Positions 25,542 to 34,805 are shown, numbered from the stretch's first letter. The stretch is 52,302 nt of DNA from Bradyrhizobium neotropicale (GCF_001641695.1 NZ_LSEF01000037.1:52697-104998), one strand, 5' to 3'. Translations and numbers: made by a program. The notes: generated by a model from the letters alone, not told the origin.

Positions 25542-26246
25542 TCAGCGCGCGGCGAACTGGTGCTCGACGAAGGCCGTGACAAAACGCGGCATGGTCGGCG
25601 TGAGATCACTCATCCCGCGCACGAGATGAACGGCCGCAAGTTCGGGCTCGGCCTGGGCAGCGAGATTGGCCTCGATCCGGGCACGGGCCGCCTCGCCCGG
25701 CATGTCCAGGTTGAGGATCTGCATCATGGCAATCGAGCGGCCGGCGACAACGCAGTGCCAGCCCGCCTCCACCACGTAGTCGGTGGCGGTCAGGCCGGTC
25801 TCCTCCTCCATCTCCCGCACAACGCTGCCGGGGATGTCGAGCGTGCCATCCTTGACGTCATCGAGGTCGGGCGTGCCCGACGGGAAATAGATGCGGCCCG
25901 CATTGGATGTATGCGGTCCCATCTCGCCCATCACGAAGGCGCCGTCGGAGGCGCGCAGCGCGCCCATGCCGAAGCCGTTGAACACGGCCGGGTCCGGAAA
26001 ACCCCAGTCGCGCCAAGCGAGGAAGCTGGCAAAATCCGTCTCGAAATAAGTCGCGGCGAAATGGCCGTCAGAGAACACGGGGTCGCGCCCGAGCAGGACG
26101 CGGCCGTTCCAGATCTGCGGGAGCTCGCGCTGCTTCGCGGCGAAATGCGCGTCGATCTCGGCGCGCCGTTCTTCCGCGAACGGCCACGCGATCGGGCGGA
26201 CGGCAAGATCAAGCGTCGTGACGCGATGAATGATGGAAGACGTCAT
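25542..26246 (-). CDS. Nudix hydrolase domain protein
   Basis: This 234-aa protein has a Nudix box in GTLDIPGSVVREMEEETGL, with the REMEEETG metal-binding helix. The N-terminal 90 residues (including WNGRVLLGRDPVF and a FGMGALRASDGAFVMGEMG strand) resemble the N-terminal half of fungal and bacterial Nudix proteins acting on nucleoside-diphosphate derivatives. The substrate is unknown. It lies 29 nt after the NMT1-type binding-protein gene and 95 nt before the liv operon. Confidence 0.88.
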   Translation of the reverse strand: MTSSIIHRVTTLDLAVRPIAWPFAEERRAEIDAHFAAKQRELPQIWNGRVLLGRDPVFSDGHFAATYFETDFASFLAWRDWGFPDPAVFNGFGMGALRASDGAFVMGEMGPHTSNAGRIYFPSGTPDLDDVKDGTLDIPGSVVREMEEETGLTATDYVVEAGWHCVVAGRSIAMMQILNLDMPGEAARARIEANLAAQAEPELAAVHLVRGMSDLTPTMPRFVTAFVEHQFAAR

Positions 26247-26275
26247 GACAGTCGACTAGCACGCCTTCGCGTCAG

Positions 26276-27304
26276 TTATTTGGCATTCGATCCCGTGGTC
26301 TTCTTGGCCTGATCGACGAACTTGTTGGTGAAGGTCTTGCTGACGTCGATCTTGGCGTTCGCCACCTCCGGCGAGCCGACGCTGAACACAGCGAGCACCG
26401 CGTCGGCGCCCTTCGGGTCCATCCTGCCGGTCTCGGAGAACATCGGGATCGTGTTCTTCAGCGCGGCGAGATAGAGATCCTTGTTCTTGCCGACCATCTC
26501 CTCCGGCATCTTCGCCATGATCTCCTCGGGCGAGTGCGAATGGATCCAGGCGAGCGTGCCCAGCATTGCATTGGTCAGCGCCTGCGTCTCCTTCTCGTGG
26601 CCGGCAACCCACGCCGCCGTCGAGTACAGCGCGCCGCCCGGATATTCACCGCCGAACGTCTCGAGCGTGTCCTTCTGCGTGCGGGTATCGCTGAGGATAC
26701 GCAGGTCCTTGTGGCTGCCCTGGAGCACGGTCACGGAGGGGTCGAGCATCACGGCCGCATCGAGCTGGCCCTGCTCCATCGCGGCCACCGCAGTGGCGCC
26801 GAGGCCGACGCCGATCACGGCGGTGCCGGCGGGATCGAGCCCGTTCTTCTTCAGAAGATACTTCAGGAAGAAGTCCGTCGACGAGCCGGGCGCGCTGACG
26901 CCGACCTTCTTGCCAGCGAGATCCTTGACCGACTTGATCTCGTTGGTGCGCGAGGGCGCAACCACCAGCACGAGGCCGGGATAGCGGTCATAGACCACGA
27001 AGGCCTGAAGTTCCTGCTTCTTGGCCGCGAGGTTGACGCAATGATCGAAATAGCCGGAGACCACGTCGGCGCTGCCGCCGAGCACGGCCTTGAGCGCGTC
27101 CGAGCCGCCCTTGAGGTCGACCAGATCGACGTTGACGCCGGCCTTTTCGTATTCGCCGAGCTGCTTTGCCAGCACCGTCGGCAGGTAGCACAGGCAGGAG
27201 CCGCCGCCGACCGCGATGGTCACCTTGCTTTGCGCCGCGGCAAGACCGGTGGTGAGCGTCAGCGCGAGCAGCGCGCCGGCGAGCCTCGCTATCGTGTTCT
27301 TCAT
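26276..27304 (-). CDS. NitT/TauT-type ABC transporter substrate-binding protein (NMT1/SsuA-like)
   Basis: This 342-aa exported protein has a signal peptide (ending TGLAAAQS). It has the NMT1-like fold: KVTIAVGGGSCLCYLPTVLA, a VDLKGGSDALKAVLGGSADVV segment and KSVKDLAGKKVGVSAPGS. Ligands of the family include nitrate, sulfonates, taurine and the thiamine precursor HMP; none can be chosen here. It probably works with the permease and ATPase at 27937-29543, from which it is separated by a cupin gene on the other strand. The ATG at 27304 begins the signal peptide. Confidence 0.88.
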   Translation of the reverse strand: MKNTIARLAGALLALTLTTGLAAAQSKVTIAVGGGSCLCYLPTVLAKQLGEYEKAGVNVDLVDLKGGSDALKAVLGGSADVVSGYFDHCVNLAAKKQELQAFVVYDRYPGLVLVVAPSRTNEIKSVKDLAGKKVGVSAPGSSTDFFLKYLLKKNGLDPAGTAVIGVGLGATAVAAMEQGQLDAAVMLDPSVTVLQGSHKDLRILSDTRTQKDTLETFGGEYPGGALYSTAAWVAGHEKETQALTNAMLGTLAWIHSHSPEEIMAKMPEEMVGKNKDLYLAALKNTIPMFSETGRMDPKGADAVLAVFSVGSPEVANAKIDVSKTFTNKFVDQAKKTTGSNAK

Positions 27305-27440
27305 TGGTTTCCTCCGTTCGGCTGGCGGCACCATAGAGCAGCGGGACAGGCTTGAGAAGCGCCGGACGGGGCACTGGTCATCGGCCTTTCGGCGCAATAG
27401 CATGACGGCACAAGAACAATTCCAGATGGGAGGACTATCC

Positions 27441-27890
27441 ATGAACCGTATCGCCGCCGCCGTTTCGATGGCCGCCGCCTTTGCCGCCGGATGCGGCGCG
27501 ACACACCTGCTCCGGCCGGCGCTCGCTGCGGAAAACGTCAACGCACAAATCATCCACACCAGCGAGATGGAAGGCGACGCGCTCGGGCCCGCCAACAATG
27601 TCGGCTACCGCTCCAAGATGTTCATGAGCGCCGACGGCGCCACCATCTCGATCCAGGTTGGCAATGTGCCCAAGCACATGCATCCCAACACCAACGAGAT
27701 CCAGTACATCCTGGACGGGACCGGGACGATCTGGCTCGGCGACAAGGAAGTCACGGTGAAACCCGGCGACCTCGTCATCATCCCGAAGGGGACGGCGCAT
27801 GGCGGCACCAAGCCGATCAGCGGGCAGGTGAAGGCGATCGCGATCAAGACGCCGCCGCAGGCGCCCGATGACACCAAGCTTCTGGACTAA
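27441..27890 (+). CDS. Secreted single-domain cupin
   Basis: This 149-aa protein has an export signal (ending RPALAAE, with a Cys in AAGCGATH that could be a weak lipobox). A cupin follows, with motif 1 VPKHMHPNTNEIQYILDGTG (two His and a Glu for metal) and motif 2 GDLVIIPKGTAHGGT (third His). A periplasmic metal-binding cupin is likely; the substrate is unknown. A GGGAGGA ribosome-binding site precedes the ATG at 27441. It is divergent from the binding-protein gene (136-nt gap) and convergent with the permease gene. Confidence 0.85.
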   Translation: MNRIAAAVSMAAAFAAGCGATHLLRPALAAENVNAQIIHTSEMEGDALGPANNVGYRSKMFMSADGATISIQVGNVPKHMHPNTNEIQYILDGTGTIWLGDKEVTVKPGDLVIIPKGTAHGGTKPISGQVKAIAIKTPPQAPDDTKLLD

Positions 27891-27936
27891 AGCCTTCGCG
27901 CCATCGGGCTCGCGCTGACGCGCGGGCCTCATTGCG

Positions 27937-28725
27937 CTAACCGCGCCCGTCGGCTGCGGTCGGCCGCCACACCAGCAGGCGCCGCTCTACCAGCGTGACG
28001 CCCGTGTCGATCAGGATGACGAAGGCCGACAGCACGAACATGCCGGCGAATACGCCGGCGACGTCGAACACGCCCTCGGCCTGCTGGATCAGATAGCCGA
28101 GCCCCGCCGCCGACCCCAGATATTCGCCGACGACGGCGCCGACCACGGCGAAGCCGACGGACGTGTGCAGCGAGGAGAACATCCACGACAATGCGGACGG
28201 CCAATAGACGTGCTGCATCAACTGCCGCTCGCTCATGCCGAGCATGCGGCCATTGTCGAGCACGGTGCGGCTGACCTCCTTGACGCCCTGATAGACGTTG
28301 AAGAACACGATGAAGAACACGAGCGTCACGCCGAGCGCGACCTTGGACCAGATGCCGAGACCGAGCCACAGGGCGAAGATCGGGGCGAGCACCACGCGCG
28401 GCAGCGCGTTGGCCATCTTCACATAGGGGTCGAACACCGCGGCGACCGTCGGCTGCCGCGCAAACCAGAAGCCGACCAGGACGCCGCCGAGCGAGCCGAT
28501 CACGAAGGCGAGGATGGATTCCCAGAGCGTGATCGCAAGATGCTTCCAGATCACGCCGCTCGCAAACCACTTCACGATCTGGCTGAACACGTCGACCGGG
28601 TTGGAGAAGAAGAACGGGGGCAGCAGGATCTTGCCGAACACAGGGACAGTCGACAGCACCTGCCACAGCACGATGCAGACGACGGCAACCAGGACTTGCA
28701 GTGCAAGCAGCGTCAGACGCGACAT
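27937..28725 (-). CDS. NitT/TauT-type ABC transporter permease
   Basis: This 262-aa inner-membrane protein has about six hydrophobic helices and the binding-protein-dependent permease (EAA) loop, here SRTVLDNGRMLGMSERQLMQHVYWPS. The N-terminal segment LQVLVAVVCIVLWQVLS and the C-terminal FVILIDTGVTLVERR are typical of SsuC/TauC. The stop codon of the ATPase gene overlaps its start (TGATG). Confidence 0.92.
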   Translation of the reverse strand: MSRLTLLALQVLVAVVCIVLWQVLSTVPVFGKILLPPFFFSNPVDVFSQIVKWFASGVIWKHLAITLWESILAFVIGSLGGVLVGFWFARQPTVAAVFDPYVKMANALPRVVLAPIFALWLGLGIWSKVALGVTLVFFIVFFNVYQGVKEVSRTVLDNGRMLGMSERQLMQHVYWPSALSWMFSSLHTSVGFAVVGAVVGEYLGSAAGLGYLIQQAEGVFDVAGVFAGMFVLSAFVILIDTGVTLVERRLLVWRPTAADGRG

Positions 28726-29543
28726 CAGACCGCCTCCGCCGCTTGGGTGGATTGGGCGTAGCCCTTCATCACCTCGTCCTTGAGCACGCTCCAGATCTCG
28801 CGATGGAGTGCGTGAAACTCCCTGTCCAGCCGCACCTCGAAGATGTCGCGGGGCCGCGGCAGCGTCACGCGCCAGTCGCCGATGATGCGCGAGGACGGCC
28901 CCGCCGACATGATGACGACACGGTCGGCGAGCGCGATCGCCTCTTCGAGGTCATGGGTGACGAACAGCACGGCCTTGCGATCGGCGCTCCAGAGGTCGAG
29001 CAGGAGATTACCCATCACCTGCCGGGTCTGCGCGTCGAGCGGCCCGAACGGCTCGTCCATCAAGAGAATTTTTGGATCGCGGATCAGCACCTGCGCCAGT
29101 GCGACGCGCTTGCGCTGGCCGCCGGAGAGCATGTGCGGATAGCGGCCCGCGAACGCGCCGAGGCCGACCGAGGTAAGCCATTTCTGCGCGCGCGGCAGCG
29201 CCTCAGTGCGCGGCGTGCCCTTGATCTCGAGCCCGATCGCGACATTGTCGAGCGCCGTCTTCCAGGGGAACAGCGCGTCGGCCTGGAACAGGTAACCGGC
29301 ATCGCGATTGAGGCCGGCAAGCGGCCGGTCAAATATCTTGACGCTGCCGGCGGCCGGCTTCAGCAGGCCCGCCGCGACGTTGAGCAGCGTGGATTTTCCG
29401 CAGCCGGTCGGACCGACGATGGCGACGAACTCGCCCTGCGCCACGGTGAGGTGGGCCTTCTCCACCGCCGTATAGATTCGCTCGTCCGCCAGCCGAAACG
29501 CGACCTTCGCGTCCTCGAGCGCCACCGCCGTGGGCGTTGTCAT
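28725..29543 (-). CDS. NitT/TauT-type ABC transporter ATP-binding protein
   Basis: This 272-aa ATPase has Walker A GPTGCGKST, the Q-loop FQADALFPW, signature MLSGGQRKRVALAQVL, Walker B ILLMDEPFGPLD and switch His in VTHDLEEA. These are the marks of SsuB/TauB-like subunits. The ATG at 29543 (MTTPTAVALEDAKVAF) is preferred over an upstream in-frame Met at 29597. It is cotranscribed with the permease and lies divergent from the OpuC-type operon. Confidence 0.92.
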   Translation of the reverse strand: MTTPTAVALEDAKVAFRLADERIYTAVEKAHLTVAQGEFVAIVGPTGCGKSTLLNVAAGLLKPAAGSVKIFDRPLAGLNRDAGYLFQADALFPWKTALDNVAIGLEIKGTPRTEALPRAQKWLTSVGLGAFAGRYPHMLSGGQRKRVALAQVLIRDPKILLMDEPFGPLDAQTRQVMGNLLLDLWSADRKAVLFVTHDLEEAIALADRVVIMSAGPSSRIIGDWRVTLPRPRDIFEVRLDREFHALHREIWSVLKDEVMKGYAQSTQAAEAV

Positions 29544-29640
29544 GTGTTTCCTCCGAACCTTGATCGATGGCTTAGCCTCTCGCGCGGCCAAGTTCAATCA
29601 AGCCGCCAAGCGTGGTACGCATAAGCCTCCTCGCTCTTCA

Positions 29641-29661
29641 CCCTCCCCTGGAGGGGGAGGG
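29641..29661. repeat. Short palindrome in the divergent promoter region
   Basis: CCCTCCCC and GGGGGAGGG form a compact hairpin that lies between the two ABC operons, 24 nt before the OpuC ATPase start. It resembles the dispersed CCTCTCCCC-type palindromes. Confidence 0.5.
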
Positions 29662-29685
29662 CGAGCAAGAGTGAGCCCGCCTCCA

Positions 29686-30468
29686 ATGCTTTCCAAGCCG
29701 GCGATCAGCTACAGGCACGTCACCAAGAATTTCGGCCCCGTCGTGGCCGTCGACGACGTGTCGCTCGACATCGCCGAGGGCGAGTTTGTGGCGGTGGTCG
29801 GCGGCTCTGGCTCGGGCAAGACGACGCTGCTGCGGCTGACCAACCGGCTGATCGAGGCGAATGGCGGCACGATCACGGTCGAGGGTGAGGATATCGGCAC
29901 GGTCGACCATGTCGCGCTGCGGCGCCGGATCGGCTACGTGTTCCAGAGCGGCGGACTTTTCCCGCATCTGAGCGTCGCCGACAATATCGGGATCACGCCA
30001 AAACTGCTGGCTGTGCCGGCGCCGGAGATTGCCGCGCGCGTCGACGAGCTGCTGGTGCTGGTGCGGCTCGACCGCAGCGCCCACCGCGACCGACTGCCAG
30101 AAGCGCTCTCCGGCGGTCAGCGCCAGCGTGTCGGCGTGGCGCGAGCGCTCGCTGCACGTCCCCGCATCGTGCTGATGGACGAGCCGTTCGGCGCGCTCGA
30201 TCCCCTCACCCGCGATGCGCTCGGCGAGGATTTTCGCGAGCTGCACCGCAAGCTCGGGCTCACCACCGTCATGATCACGCACGACATGACGGAAGCGATC
30301 TTGCTCGCCGACCGCATCGCGGTGATGCGGAGCGGAAAGCTGCTGGCGCAGGGCACGCCGGCCGAGCTCGCCCGCAGCGGCGATGCCTATGTGCTCGAGC
30401 TCCTGCGTACACCACGGCGCCAGGTCGAGCGGCTGAACGCGCTGTTGCCGCAGGATGGCCCGGCATGA
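29686..30468 (+). CDS. Osmolyte ABC transporter ATP-binding protein (OpuCA/ProV-like)
   Basis: This 260-aa ATPase has Walker A GGSGSGKTT, Q-loop FQSGGLFPHL, signature LSGGQRQRVGVARAL, Walker B IVLMDEPFGALDP and HDMTEA. The sequence AISYRHVTKNFGPVVAVDDV and the GLFPHLSVADNIGITPKLL segment are typical of glycine betaine/choline importers. There are no C-terminal CBS domains, so ionic-strength sensing by CBS is absent. The start is the ATG at 29686; a GTG at 29671 is possible. Its stop overlaps the next gene by 4 nt. Confidence 0.88.
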   Translation: MLSKPAISYRHVTKNFGPVVAVDDVSLDIAEGEFVAVVGGSGSGKTTLLRLTNRLIEANGGTITVEGEDIGTVDHVALRRRIGYVFQSGGLFPHLSVADNIGITPKLLAVPAPEIAARVDELLVLVRLDRSAHRDRLPEALSGGQRQRVGVARALAARPRIVLMDEPFGALDPLTRDALGEDFRELHRKLGLTTVMITHDMTEAILLADRIAVMRSGKLLAQGTPAELARSGDAYVLELLRTPRRQVERLNALLPQDGPA

Positions 30469-32024
30469 GCCTCCTCACCGATCCACGCTGGGGCGAGGCG
30501 CTGGCGCATCTGCCCGATTATCTCGGCAACCACGTGCGGGTGAGCCTCGCCGCACTGGCGCTCGGACTGATCGTCAGCCTGCCGCTGGCGATCCTGACGC
30601 GCAACCGCCCGGCACCGCGCGGCGTCCTGCTCGCGCTTGCGAGCATCGTGCAGACCGTCCCCGGACTGGCGCTGCTCGCGCTGTTCTATCCGCTGCTGCT
30701 GGCGGCGGCCTCGGTGACGCTCGCCTGGTTCGGCGTCTCCTTCTCCGCGTTCGGCTTCCTGCCGGCGATGCTGGCGCTGGCGCTCTATTCGATGCTGCCG
30801 GTGCTGCGCAACGGCATCACCGGGCTGAACGGCATCGACCCGGCCCTGCTCGAGGCCGCCAAGGGCGTCGGCATGACCGCGCGACAGTCGCTCGTCATCG
30901 TCGAGCTGCCGCTGGCGCTGCCGGTGATGATGGCCGGCATCCGCACCGCCGCGGTGTGGGTGATCGGGACGGCGACGCTGTCGACGCCGATCGGACAGAC
31001 CAGCCTCGGCAATTACATCTTCGCAGGGCTCCAGACGCAGAACTGGGTGTTCGTGCTGTTCGGCTGCTTTGCCTCTGCCCTGCTGGCACTCGCCGTCGAC
31101 CAATTGCTCGGCCTGATCGAGAGCGGCCTGCGCAACCGCAGCCGCCTGCGCGCGGGGCTCGGCGGCGTCGGCCTTGCAGCGCTGGTGATTGCGACGCTGG
31201 TGCCGTCGATGGGGCGCTCCTCATCGAGCTATGCCGTCGGCGCGAAGACATTTGCGGAGCAATATGTGTTGTCAGCGCTCATGAAGGAACGCCTGGAGGC
31301 GGCAGGCCTGCCTGCGACCACACGCTCCGGCCTCGGCTCGAACGTGATCTTCGAGGCGCTGAAGGCCGGCGACATCGATCTCTATGTCGACTATTCCGGC
31401 ACGCTCTGGGCCAACCAGTTGCATCGCACCGACATCAAGCCGCGCGCAGAGCTGTTATCGGAGTTGAGGACGGCGCTTGCCAAGGACAACATCACCCTGC
31501 TCGGCGAGCTCGGGTTCGAGAACGCCTATGCGCTGGTGATGCCGAGGAAACGCGCCGAGGCGTTTCATATTCGCACCATCGCCGATCTCGCCGCACATGC
31601 ATCGACAATGTCGATCGCCGGCGACTACGAGTTCTTCTCGCGTCCGGAATGGGCGGCGCTGCAGCAGGCCTATGGCCTCGCCTTCCGCGCCCAGCGCCAG
31701 ATGCAGCCGGACTTCATGTATGCGGCAGTCGCCAGCGGCGAGGTCGACGTGATCGCGGGCTACACCAGCGACGGCTTGATCGCGAAATACGACCTCGTGA
31801 CGCTCGACGACCCCAGGCACGCGATTCCGCCTTACGATGCCATCCTGTTGCTGGCGCCGAAGCGCGCCGGCGACGCGCGCTTGCAGGCGGCGCTGAAGCC
31901 ACTGCTCGGCAAGATCGACATCGCCACCATGCGCGAAGCGAATTTGCGCGCCAGCGGCAACGACGCGAACTCATCGCCCGATGCGGTGGCGATGTGGCTG
32001 TGGGAGAAGATCCACAGGCAGTAG
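30465..32024 (+). CDS. Fused permease and substrate-binding protein of an osmolyte ABC transporter (OpuC/OsmU type)
   Basis: This 519-aa protein joins a permease (residues 1-about 245; helices from LPDYLGNHVRVSLAALALGL, EAAKGVGMTARQSLVIVELP loop) and a type II binding domain (from about 260: YAVGAKTFAEQYVLSALMKE, GSNVIFEALKAGDIDLYVDY, YTSDGLIAKYDLVTLDDP). The fused domain is anchored at the periplasmic face, so no separate binding protein is needed. The family imports glycine betaine, choline or related quaternary amines. Together with the upstream ATPase this makes a complete two-gene transporter. Confidence 0.92.
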   Translation: MSLLTDPRWGEALAHLPDYLGNHVRVSLAALALGLIVSLPLAILTRNRPAPRGVLLALASIVQTVPGLALLALFYPLLLAAASVTLAWFGVSFSAFGFLPAMLALALYSMLPVLRNGITGLNGIDPALLEAAKGVGMTARQSLVIVELPLALPVMMAGIRTAAVWVIGTATLSTPIGQTSLGNYIFAGLQTQNWVFVLFGCFASALLALAVDQLLGLIESGLRNRSRLRAGLGGVGLAALVIATLVPSMGRSSSSYAVGAKTFAEQYVLSALMKERLEAAGLPATTRSGLGSNVIFEALKAGDIDLYVDYSGTLWANQLHRTDIKPRAELLSELRTALAKDNITLLGELGFENAYALVMPRKRAEAFHIRTIADLAAHASTMSIAGDYEFFSRPEWAALQQAYGLAFRAQRQMQPDFMYAAVASGEVDVIAGYTSDGLIAKYDLVTLDDPRHAIPPYDAILLLAPKRAGDARLQAALKPLLGKIDIATMREANLRASGNDANSSPDAVAMWLWEKIHRQ

Positions 32025-32088
32025 CTCGCACCTCAAGGTGACCGTTAGAGAGCATCGCTCGCGGGCCCAGCAGATCGGACGAGCAGCG

Positions 32089-33801
32089 CTAAAGCCCCCG
32101 GATCATCCCCGCATCGATCAGCAGCCGGTTGAGACGGCGCGCCTCCGCACCGTCCTTGCAGCCGTAGAATGCGCCGTTGCAGCGGAGCATGATCTCCTTC
32201 TGCTCGGCGAAGGACGGGTCGAGCGGAATGCCCGCGGCCTCCTGGATCACCAGCGGCAGATAGGCGCCGTCGATGGTATCCATCACCGCCTTGCTTTTCA
32301 CCGGCTCGAAATTGACGACGTCGATCGCGTAATAGGTCGCGTAAAGGCGCGGGTCATAGTCGTCGAGCTTCTTGCCGATACTGCCTTCGTCGAGCCCGGG
32401 CTCGAGGATATGGGGCGCGAATTCCGGCTGATGGTCGCCGTAGCGCACGATCAGGAAGGGCTCGCCCGGGAACGTCTTCTTCAGACCTGCAATAAACGAT
32501 TTGTACTGCTCGGCGCTCATCGCCTGCCGGCGCATATATTCGTCGATGGAGGGCGTATTGCCGGGCGCGCGCCAGTTTGGCATCAGGTCCGGGCGGAGGC
32601 GCGTCTCCCAGGGGAAATGATTGGCGCCGAGATAGACGAAGGTGAACAGCGGCTTGTTCGGCGGCCGCTGGCCCATCAGCTGAAGCGCCTTGTCGTAGAA
32701 GAACGAGTCGGGCTCGACGTCCTTGGCGCCGAGATCCTTCGCGTCGTAGAAGCGTTCGATGCCGGTGGTGAGCTGGAAGCTGCGCGCTCCCATGAAACCG
32801 CCGTATGCGGGATAGAGCGACATGGTGTCGTAGCCGCAGCGGCGCAGGGCCAGCGGCAGGCCGCGTTCGACACGGCCGGACGCGAGACGGGTGACGAAGT
32901 AGGCGAAGCGGCCGAACGAGCGCGAGGACAGACCCGCGAGCACGTTGTATTCGGTGAACCAGCTCGGCCCGCCATTGCTCTCGGCGAGGAAAGTGCGCTG
33001 CTTGCCGTCATAGGACTTGAAATGGCTGCCATAGCCAGGTGGCACCTTGATGCCTTGCGCGGGGCGGATGTCAAAGCTCGATTCATCATGGATCATGATG
33101 ATGTTCGGCCGACGGCCCGCAGGATGGCAGGAATCGACCAGCGGCATGTTGAGCCGCTCATTGGTGGACGCCGCCGACTCCATGAAGCCGTATTGCACGA
33201 AGTCGGAGACGGCGGTGACGCCGGAGCGGAAGAATTTCGAGAGATAGCCGTCATCGTAATAGCCGCGCCAAGCTTCGTCAGGATGATAGACGGAGTAACC
33301 GACCAGAGCTGCGAGACAGGCGAGCTTGCAGGCGAGCGCCGGCAGGCGGCGGATGCGGAACGGATCGAGCCACCACAGCGCATACATCAGCGGCAGCGTG
33401 ACGAGGCCGGCCCCGATCACCGACCAACGCAGGTTCGGGAAAATCGTGAACAGGAACGCGACGGTGTCGCGGTCGATCATCATCAGGTCGATGAAGTTCA
33501 CCGTCATCTGCACGACGTCGTGCTTGAGCCGCGACAGCAGCACGAGCACGACGACCATGGTCAGTGACAACGCGCCCGACAGCGCGGGCCGCCGCAGCAG
33601 CGTGATCCAGAAGAAGTTGAGGATGCCCCAGGCGAGGACGAAGGAGAGCCGCGAGCCGAAATCGGTCTCGGTCTCGTACATCAGCGCGAGGGCCGCGAGG
33701 TGTGGAGCGGCGACCGCCAGCAGGCGCCAGATGCCGAGTGCGGCAACGCTCGCCAACACAGCGGTCGCGGCGGAAGGGCCTGGATTGGGCGCGGACGCCA
33801 T
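32089..33801 (-). CDS. Membrane sulfatase/alkaline-phosphatase-fold transferase (LtaS/OpgB-like)
   Basis: This 570-aa protein has about five N-terminal membrane helices (residues about 10-200) and a periplasmic catalytic domain. Motifs are NIIMIHDESSFDIRP (metal-binding Glu/Asp), GGPSWFTEYNVLAGLSSRSF (probable nucleophile region), FVYLGANHFPWE and VRYGDHQPEFAPHI. These fit the phosphoglycerol or phosphoethanolamine transferase group that decorates surface glycans or lipids. The acceptor is unknown. The ATG at 33801 (MASAPNPGPSA) is preferred to an upstream Met at 33903. Confidence 0.87.
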   Translation of the reverse strand: MASAPNPGPSAATAVLASVAALGIWRLLAVAAPHLAALALMYETETDFGSRLSFVLAWGILNFFWITLLRRPALSGALSLTMVVVLVLLSRLKHDVVQMTVNFIDLMMIDRDTVAFLFTIFPNLRWSVIGAGLVTLPLMYALWWLDPFRIRRLPALACKLACLAALVGYSVYHPDEAWRGYYDDGYLSKFFRSGVTAVSDFVQYGFMESAASTNERLNMPLVDSCHPAGRRPNIIMIHDESSFDIRPAQGIKVPPGYGSHFKSYDGKQRTFLAESNGGPSWFTEYNVLAGLSSRSFGRFAYFVTRLASGRVERGLPLALRRCGYDTMSLYPAYGGFMGARSFQLTTGIERFYDAKDLGAKDVEPDSFFYDKALQLMGQRPPNKPLFTFVYLGANHFPWETRLRPDLMPNWRAPGNTPSIDEYMRRQAMSAEQYKSFIAGLKKTFPGEPFLIVRYGDHQPEFAPHILEPGLDEGSIGKKLDDYDPRLYATYYAIDVVNFEPVKSKAVMDTIDGAYLPLVIQEAAGIPLDPSFAEQKEIMLRCNGAFYGCKDGAEARRLNRLLIDAGMIRGL

Positions 33802-33989
33802 CGACGACACGCTAAACCTAAGGTCCGGCGCGGTGATGCCAAGCCGTCTGGCCGGCCTATTGACGGCCAGGGCGTCCAGCGCCGCCGGAGCGCGCCGTGT
33901 CATAAAACTGTAACGGAACAGTCGCGGACACGCAACGCGGGCACCGCTTCGACCTTCGCTTAATGTTAGCGAGCGGCGAAGGGCCGCAC

Positions 33990-34118
33990 ACCTCGCTCCA
34001 TCCCCTCACCCTGAGGAGCCCCGGGAAGCGGCGGTCTCGAAGGGCGAGGCCCGGAGCCGGGGCCTCTATGGTTCGAGACGGCGCTCGCCTCCTCACCATG
34101 AGGATCGGGCAGAGTCAC
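33990..34118. repeat. Intergenic REP-type repeat block
   Basis: Begins CTCCATCCCCTCACCCTGAG and ends CGCCTCCTCACCATGAGGATC, enclosing CTCGAAGGGCGAGGCC and CTATGGTTCGAGACGG. It shares arms with the block at 13359-13473 in inverted order. It fills the gap between the sulfatase-fold gene and the TetR gene; the rest of 33802-34125 holds nothing else recognisable. Confidence 0.65.
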
Positions 34119-34125
34119 TCGGGCG

Positions 34126-34776
34126 CTAGCGCTTGGCGATCCCCGCGATGAACAGGTCAATCACCCCCTCCGCCATCCGCTCGATCTCGCCCTCCTCCAC
34201 CCCCCAGCGCGGGAAATGGCCGTCGAGGTTCATCCTGGCAAAGCCGTAGACCAGGGCGCGGCCGGCGATCTGGATGCGCTTGAGATCAGCCGACCGCAAC
34301 AGGCCCTGCTCCGCCGCCTCGGTCAGCATCCGCTCGGTCAGCGCGACCAGTTCGGCATTGTCGCGCGTCAACTCGGCGGAGCTGCTGTGCACGAAGTAAC
34401 GGCCGGTCGAGATGATCTCGAAATGGGCGGGATTGCGCATCGCCGAGCGCACATAGGCAAGGCCGAACGCGCGGAAGCGGGCTAGTGGGTCGGTTGGCGC
34501 CTCCGCCAGCGCCAAATCGATCTCGGCGCGAAAGCGCCGCTGCGCCTCCTCCGCCACCGCGGCCATCAGCGCATCGCGATTGGGAAAGTGCCGGAACGGT
34601 GCCCCCGGCGACACCGTGGCGCGGCGTGCGGCCTCGCGCACCGAGACCTCGCCGCCCTCCGCCGCCAGCTGCAGCGCAGCATCGATCAGGACACGGCGGA
34701 GGTCGCCATGGTGGTAAGGCCGGGCTTCAGGGGTGCGGCGGCTCGCGCGAGGTTTGGGTGTCTGACGGGCGGGCAT
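34126..34776 (-). CDS. TetR family transcriptional regulator
   Basis: This 216-aa protein starts with a basic arm and the TetR helix-turn-helix: HHGDLRRVLIDAALQLAAEG, VSVREAARRATVSPGAPFRHF and PNRDALMAAVAEEAQRRF. The C-terminal half is a helical ligand/dimer domain (FGLAYVRSAMRNPAHFEIIS). The start at 34776 has a perfect AGGAGG site. The gene is divergent from the membrane protein at 34886; two 17-bp inverted repeats lie between, so it probably represses both genes. The effector is unknown. Confidence 0.92.
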   Translation of the reverse strand: MPARQTPKPRASRRTPEARPYHHGDLRRVLIDAALQLAAEGGEVSVREAARRATVSPGAPFRHFPNRDALMAAVAEEAQRRFRAEIDLALAEAPTDPLARFRAFGLAYVRSAMRNPAHFEIISTGRYFVHSSSAELTRDNAELVALTERMLTEAAEQGLLRSADLKRIQIAGRALVYGFARMNLDGHFPRWGVEEGEIERMAEGVIDLFIAGIAKR

Positions 34777-34805
34777 GGAGCCTCCTACCATCACCCGAAC
34801 GTGAA

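Noticed and set aside
25520..25560. GCGCGC-rich inverted repeat at the end of the Nudix gene as a terminator
   Set aside because: The arms are simple CG alternation and no T-run follows.
27305..27440. Possible riboswitch upstream of the NMT1-type binding protein
   Set aside because: The family includes thiamine-precursor binders, but no TPP-type conserved core was seen.
30455..32041. Alternative plus-strand frame overlapping the permease-binding protein gene
   Set aside because: Same strand but other frame; the 30465 frame has all membrane helices and binding-domain motifs.
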